This document shows positions 59,506 through 64,000 of a stretch of DNA of 64,000 nt, in pieces (position 1 is the stretch's first letter; each line of letters opens with the position of its first letter). Under the pieces are notes generated by a model that saw only the letters and a program-made list of their open reading frames with translations, was not told the DNA's origin and did not search any database. A program made the translations under genes and the position numbers. Source of the DNA: Margaritifera margaritifera (lineage: Eukaryota > Mollusca > Bivalvia > Unionida > Margaritiferidae); assembly GCA_029931535.1 (NCBI GenBank), contig JAQPZY010001295.1, forward strand, positions 620,001 to 684,000, in the 5' to 3' direction.

Positions 59506-59732
59506 CTCGCAACTGAAGTAGCTATCATACATGACGTGCAATTTATGATAATGCTAACTTCAACATGCATAATGAGTGAGCTACATACAATATCCGTAGA
59601 TCCGAACTGCATGCTGTTTTTTTCTGACAGTTCAGTCATTCTAATGATAAAATCTAGTGCCTTCCTTTGAACATGTTGCTTTCACTAGTCAACCAACAAT
59701 AACTATTCATTCACTCTCCGTGATCAATCTGT

Positions 59733-60085
59733 CGCGAGAAGCAAAGCTGCATGACCCTGTACGCACCTTCAGATGTTACCTGAGATTCACAGACATATCC
59801 ACATCAACTGTAAAAAACTTTTCCTACTACTGAAGGTAGGAATGCAAGACATACCCTCACAAACACTGGATGCTTGGTTAAATGGAGTTATTAAATCAGT
59901 GTACTCTGAAATTTCACATCAACAGGTACATTAATGAAGATTTCAGCTCATGAAATATGACCAACTTCCATGAGCCTGGCCTTGAACGTAATGTCTCAGT
60001 TCGGGACATAGTGGAGTCAGCAAACTGGCATGCTCAGTCTGCCTTCTCTAGCTTCCAAGCGCGTGACATGGACTCTCTAAGGAGA
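59733..60085 (+). pseudogene. Tyrosine recombinase relic (DIRS- or Crypton-like)
   Basis: Three-frame reading gives HDPVRTFRCYLRFTDI (about 59750-59797), then KVGMQDIPSQTLDAWLNGVI (about 59835-59895), an ISAHE remnant (about 59940-59955), and VSVRDIVESANWHAQSAFSS (about 59993-60053). The order (a DPVR-LR-YL block, a strand ending before an S-xxL-xWL helix, a degraded AH-xR, then a helix with WxxxxxFxxF) is that of tyrosine-type recombinases of DIRS/Ngaro and Crypton elements. The catalytic arginine after AH is lost, and stops separate the blocks. No RT was found beside it, so the element type is unsettled. Confidence 0.5.
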
Positions 60086-60089
60086 AAAC

Positions 60090-60581
60090 TGAATTTCATT
60101 GGTGACCATTCTCCATTCATGAAAGCATAACCTTAGACCCAGAGATGAATTTGTCACTTTCACTGGATTCACCTGGGAAACTTTGATGGTGAGACAATAG
60201 TCAAGTGCAGAATAAGAGAGGGATCTCCCTCGCAAGTTTAAAAACAAATTGTCTCTCGTTGTGCACAACTAACATTAGTAGAAGCTCGCCCTTTTAGTGG
60301 AGCATTCATGCTCTTAATGGGTGACACAGGTAGAGGAACGATGCTCAGCATTTCCTCCTCCTCTTACCTATTATCCTAATGTAATATGATCAGGTAATGA
60401 ATTTGATGGAGAAAGCATTTTTTTGTAAATGATGTTTCTCCGATATTATCTACCTGATCACATTACAAATAATCCCTCCCACCCTTCCCTACAATGCGAG
60501 CATCCTGTAGGTTTCACTCAAGTAAAACTGTTTTAAACTGGGTAAAATGGTAAACACTTGAACTGTAAGAGTTGTTTTCCC

Positions 60582-60584
<3 letters not shown>
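60090..60584. other. No recognised gene; inverted repeat around the recombinase relic's right edge
   Basis: Around 60355-60480, CCTCCTCCTCTTACC-TATTATCCTAATGTAATATGATCAGGTA is followed about 50 bp later by TACCTGATCACATTACAAAT. This gives a short inverted repeat with arms of about 18 bp. No coding block. Confidence 0.45.
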
Positions 60585-60650
<66 letters not shown>

Positions 60651-60658
60651 GTAGACAT
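60585..60658. repeat. (TA)n microsatellite
   Basis: A TA run of about 64-74 bp. Confidence 0.95.
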
Positions 60659-60659
60659 A

Positions 60660-61731
60660 AAGTCGTTTTTCCATCTTTTCGGGAGTTCTGGATTCAGAGG
60701 TAGCAGAGAAAGTTATCATAATGTAAAGTAATCAGATAAGTATTATTGGAGAAACATAAGATACTAATACATTTGCTTTCCACTCAGTTTTATTTGTGTT
60801 TGAACAATCATAAAAAATAAAAAAGGTTAGCAGATAAGACCTGTGCCAATACAAGCTCTAACATTGCACTGATGATCCTATCGATGTAGAACAGTGTGTT
60901 GTACTTAAATTTCCCATGACTACCCAAGCTTCATATTGGCGTACCCTATCAATCAACCTTGCAGATTGACGGATGCAACATTATTCCACCCATCATGGCA
61001 ATTTCAAAGTTACTACAAGAAACATTTCCTGACTAGCATGCATGTTTCCCAGTCAAGTTGCTCCCAGCTAGATATAGAGTCTGTGTGGCCATTGGACTTG
61101 GCTAGTTTTAGACCATATATACATGTTACGTGTTTGACCTTGTTCTGCTTAGTTATTTTTGCAATGAATTTCCAAAACTAGTTAAGAGCCCTGTTGGATT
61201 TACTGCATACATTTACTAAATTGAGAGAGAGATAGAGGATGAGGGAGGGGGATCAATAACATACAAACACTGAGCCTGCATTCAAGTGTAACACTGAGTG
61301 TAACAGCTGAAGTTCACATTATTTCATAAACACAAAGTACTTGCAACTGATAGTACAAGTTTATACCAATGTAACATTTTTGCAGTTTTAAGAGGTGAAG
61401 TGATATACGATATAATTATTAATATGAAGCATTTTAGTTCAGGGCTGTTGCCACAAAATATCTTTTGTACAATCATTCCGTGTCAGCAATGGTGGATTGT
61501 TGAAAATATTTCCTTAGCAAACAAAAATGAAGTAACAAGTTAACTAGTTATATCCCTAGGCAGAATTATCTGTTTTGTTTCATGGAGATCTCAAGTTGCT
61601 TATCTTTAAAACTATATATTTTCTATATTTTTGAAAATATACATTCTGTGCAGCCTAAAGGCCATATTCAGCTTTTGACATTCTTGAAATTATTTGAATA
61701 TTAATAAAGAGTCTGTTCAGTAATGTACTGC
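60660..61731. other. No recognised gene
   Basis: AT-rich sequence. The frame 60936-61181 has no motif. Confidence 0.4.

Positions 61732-61766
<35 letters not shown>
61732..61766. repeat. (ATT)n microsatellite
   Basis: The ATT run is followed by a short CTT run and further ATT near 61793, close to the start of the AGGTCA array. Confidence 0.9.
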
Positions 61767-61767
<1 letters not shown>

Positions 61768-61939
61768 TTAATTGTTCTTCTTCTTCATCACGTTATTATT
61801 ATTATACACCTGCGATAAGGTGGATCATATTATGTTATGATGATATCTGTCCACTTGTCTGATTATCTGTCCATCCATCCATTACCAGTTTCGTTTCCAC
61901 ACCATAAATTGATTTCTCCACTATCTATAGTTACCAGCT

Positions 61940-62430
61940 TAGTGGATGGCTTGTAACTTTTGGCGCGGAAGAAGCCGATTGATGTTGGGGTCCAAAGGTC
62001 AAGGTCACTGTGACTGAAGTAAGAAAAATGGTTTGTGAACATAAATTTCAGTTTTTGACAAAGTTTGTGGATGACTTACATGTTAAGTAAGAAAGAAGCC
62101 TATTGATTTGGGGTCAAAAAGTCCAAGGTCAAGGTCACTGACAGAAAGAAGCAAAAATGGTTTTGCATAAATATTTTAGTTATTGATCGCAATCTTTTTG
62201 ACCAACGTTTGTGGAAGGCTTGTAATTAAGGTAAGGAAGAGGCCTTATAATTTTGGGATTCAAAAGGCCAAGGTCAAGGTCATTATGACTCAAAGAAAAA
62301 TAGATTTTTCAGAATAACTTTTGTTCTAGACTAAGTTCCTTGACCAAACTCTATGGATAGCTTGCATTTACATTTAGTTCAAGACTTATACCTTGACCAC
62401 AGGTCCAGGTCATTAAGACCTACTGATCAA
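61940..62430. repeat. Tandem array with AAGGTCAAGGTCA core, about 130-145 bp unit
   Basis: The core AAGGTCAAGGTCA occurs at 61995, 62125 and 62270, and a variant AGGTCCAGGTCATT at 62401; spacings are about 130, 145 and 131 bp. Between cores the units share GAAAAATGG-TTTG, TTTTTGAC-AA-TTTGTGGA-GGCTTG and GGAAGA-GCCT-TTGATTTTGGG. Arrays with the same core are widespread in invertebrates. Each core is a direct repeat of the AGGTCA nuclear-receptor half-site with no spacer, which may be coincidental. Confidence 0.85.
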
Positions 62431-62529
62431 TGATCTCCAGTCAACCATGCCCAACTAGTGCCTACATATAGGACTTTTAAACATGGTATGAGTGTTTAAT
62501 ACGCCGCTAACAGTTCTCGTGTTATAATT

Positions 62530-62545
62530 GTTATTATTATTATTA

Positions 62546-62579
<34 letters not shown>

Positions 62580-62580
62580 G
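62530..62580. repeat. (ATT)n microsatellite
   Basis: An ATT run with GTT interruptions, just after the AGGTCA array. Confidence 0.9.
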
Positions 62581-64000
62581 ATTGCTTTAGAAAATTAAAT
62601 TCATTCATTTTATTCTTAATTGCATTAATTGTTGCATTTTTTACTTTTGAAATCATTGCTCAAAAGTACGTTGGAACAATAAACCATAAATGACTTGCTA
62701 TGGAAATATCCAATGTCATCAACATAATTTGCGATTTGTTTTAATATATATAATGCTAGGTAAGAATGATCTTTGATAAAGCAAAATATTTAAGTGTAGT
62801 ATAGGTTTCTCGTTGTAGATTTCTGCAATATGGAAATAAAATGTCTTCCCTCTTTGCAAAATGACAGGATGATCTCACCACAAACCAGATTTGTCACAGA
62901 GTTTGCAGATTCACATAAGTTTCTACAATGTTTATGATTTTCTAATCCATATATAAGTAGTGTGTCATCCTTTTGTTACTCAACTGAATAACTGTTTGCT
63001 AGATGACCCAAACCCCATTAAATTCCATCAAGCAATGAACTTATGAGCATGGACTAAAAATAACCAAGAGCAACGGCTACATCTATGCCATATCTGACCA
63101 GTGACAACTTGACTGGAAAACATGTGGGCTAGTCAAGAAAGTGACAATGTTCCTCTTGCTGGCTTTTAAATTGCCATGGTGGGTGGAAGAATGTTGTGTC
63201 GAGGTAGGCATGTGTGGAGCTTGTGTAGTTGTGGGAAATTGAAGTACAACTCAATGTCCAACATCAATTGTACCACCAATAGAGTGTTTGAACCTTTATG
63301 GTCATGGGTCTGTATGAAACCATAATATACACATATATTGCAAATTATTTAAAATCTTGTTTTGTATTTTCAGCGGTTGGATTGATTTATTAATGTATGG
63401 GGACCATTTTGCATTATATTTATTTAATTAGATTATATTGAACTTTCCATTTGCTGAAGATAGAGACCAAAACCCATGGTATAAGAAGGTATTCCATACA
63501 GGAATAAAATATTTGAAATTTGCAAGTCTGAATCAGTCGTTATGAGCAAGTTACAGCAGATTATTGTTATGTTATGTTTTGTTTCACCTCCTCACACACT
63601 GTATGAAAGGATAATGCATACATGGTGTTTCAGTTATAATAAAATCAAATATTAGGCTTGCTCTAACAAAATGTTTTATTCCCTGATGTTGGATGTTTCT
63701 TTCTCTCTTTAAATATTGAGGCCAATATCATTGCTAATTTATTATTTTAAGAAGCGATTAAGGCTAGAATGTCAGTGACACATAATGTTTCACACTGTTC
63801 AGTAGTTGTACATTTTATTGTTTTTTGCTCATTGAAAAACAGCATATTATTTTTCAGATTCTTATCATATACGTCTGTGTTTATTCTATGGGCTGACTAC
63901 TGTATTAAATTATGGTGTCATGCAGCAAGCATACATGGTCATTATTAGCCTTAGGTTATCTATTGCAGTGAGGGCATTCTTAAATGTTTATATTGAGAGC
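62581..64000. other. No recognised gene
   Basis: AT-rich, stop-dense sequence to the window end. No motif recognised. Confidence 0.4.

Overview
The window is eukaryotic nuclear DNA from an animal. It is AT-rich and gene-poor, with GT-AG introns of 2 to 19 kb, long (TA)n, (CT)n and (ATT)n microsatellites, and many decayed transposons. An M12B (reprolysin/ADAM-type) metalloprotease prodomain gene, an HSPA12-like Hsp70 relic, Polinton, Penelope-like and CR1/L2-like elements, and an array built on AGGTCAAGGTCA all fit a lophotrochozoan. A mollusc, perhaps an octopod cephalopod, is the best guess; this is inference, because no species-diagnostic gene is visible.

The one host gene that can be followed lies on the + strand, in four exons: 5708-5762 (signal peptide), 8170-8414, 19394-19483 and 38735-38894. 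Splice phases 1, 0 and 0 match at each junction, and the joined reading frame is the N-terminal prodomain of a secreted M12B metalloprotease. A TATA box (5637) and an initiator-like TCAGT (5668) sit at canonical spacing upstream. Exon 3 has an in-frame TAA, and no protease, disintegrin or later exon was found. The locus is therefore a pseudogene, a polymorphic null, or a gene with an assembly error or recoded codon.

The introns are filled with mobile elements. Intron 1 holds a Penelope-like fragment. Intron 2 holds a decayed CR1/L2-like LINE (about 9.4-12.48 kb) abutting a Polinton/Maverick relic (B-family DNA polymerase at 12.5-13.56 kb, possible virion-protein relics at 14.5-16.6 kb), then a Penelope-like RT plus GIY-YIG fragment at 18-19 kb. 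Intron 3 holds a two-copy duplication with a hairpin (21-22.2 kb), a second Polinton polymerase fragment on the - strand (25.9-26.65 kb), and a complete-ended Ty3/gypsy element (26715-32345, - strand). That element has 4-bp target duplications, a tRNA-Pro-type primer site, and integrase upstream of reverse transcriptase, the Gmr1-type order. A LINE RT fragment lies at 36.6-37.5 kb.

The right third carries a degenerate fragment (40.7-41.04 kb) and a better preserved, internally deleted copy (50016-52029, terminal inverted repeats of about 127 bp) of one uncharacterised transposon-like protein family. It also holds an HSPA12-like pseudogene (53.2-54.1 kb), a solo LTR of the gypsy family (56230-57096, CTAC target duplication), a Penelope-like GIY-YIG fragment (58.5-59.0 kb), a tyrosine-recombinase relic (59.73-60.08 kb), and the AGGTCA array near 62 kb. 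Nothing in the window looks bacterial, and no tRNA, rRNA or CRISPR was seen.
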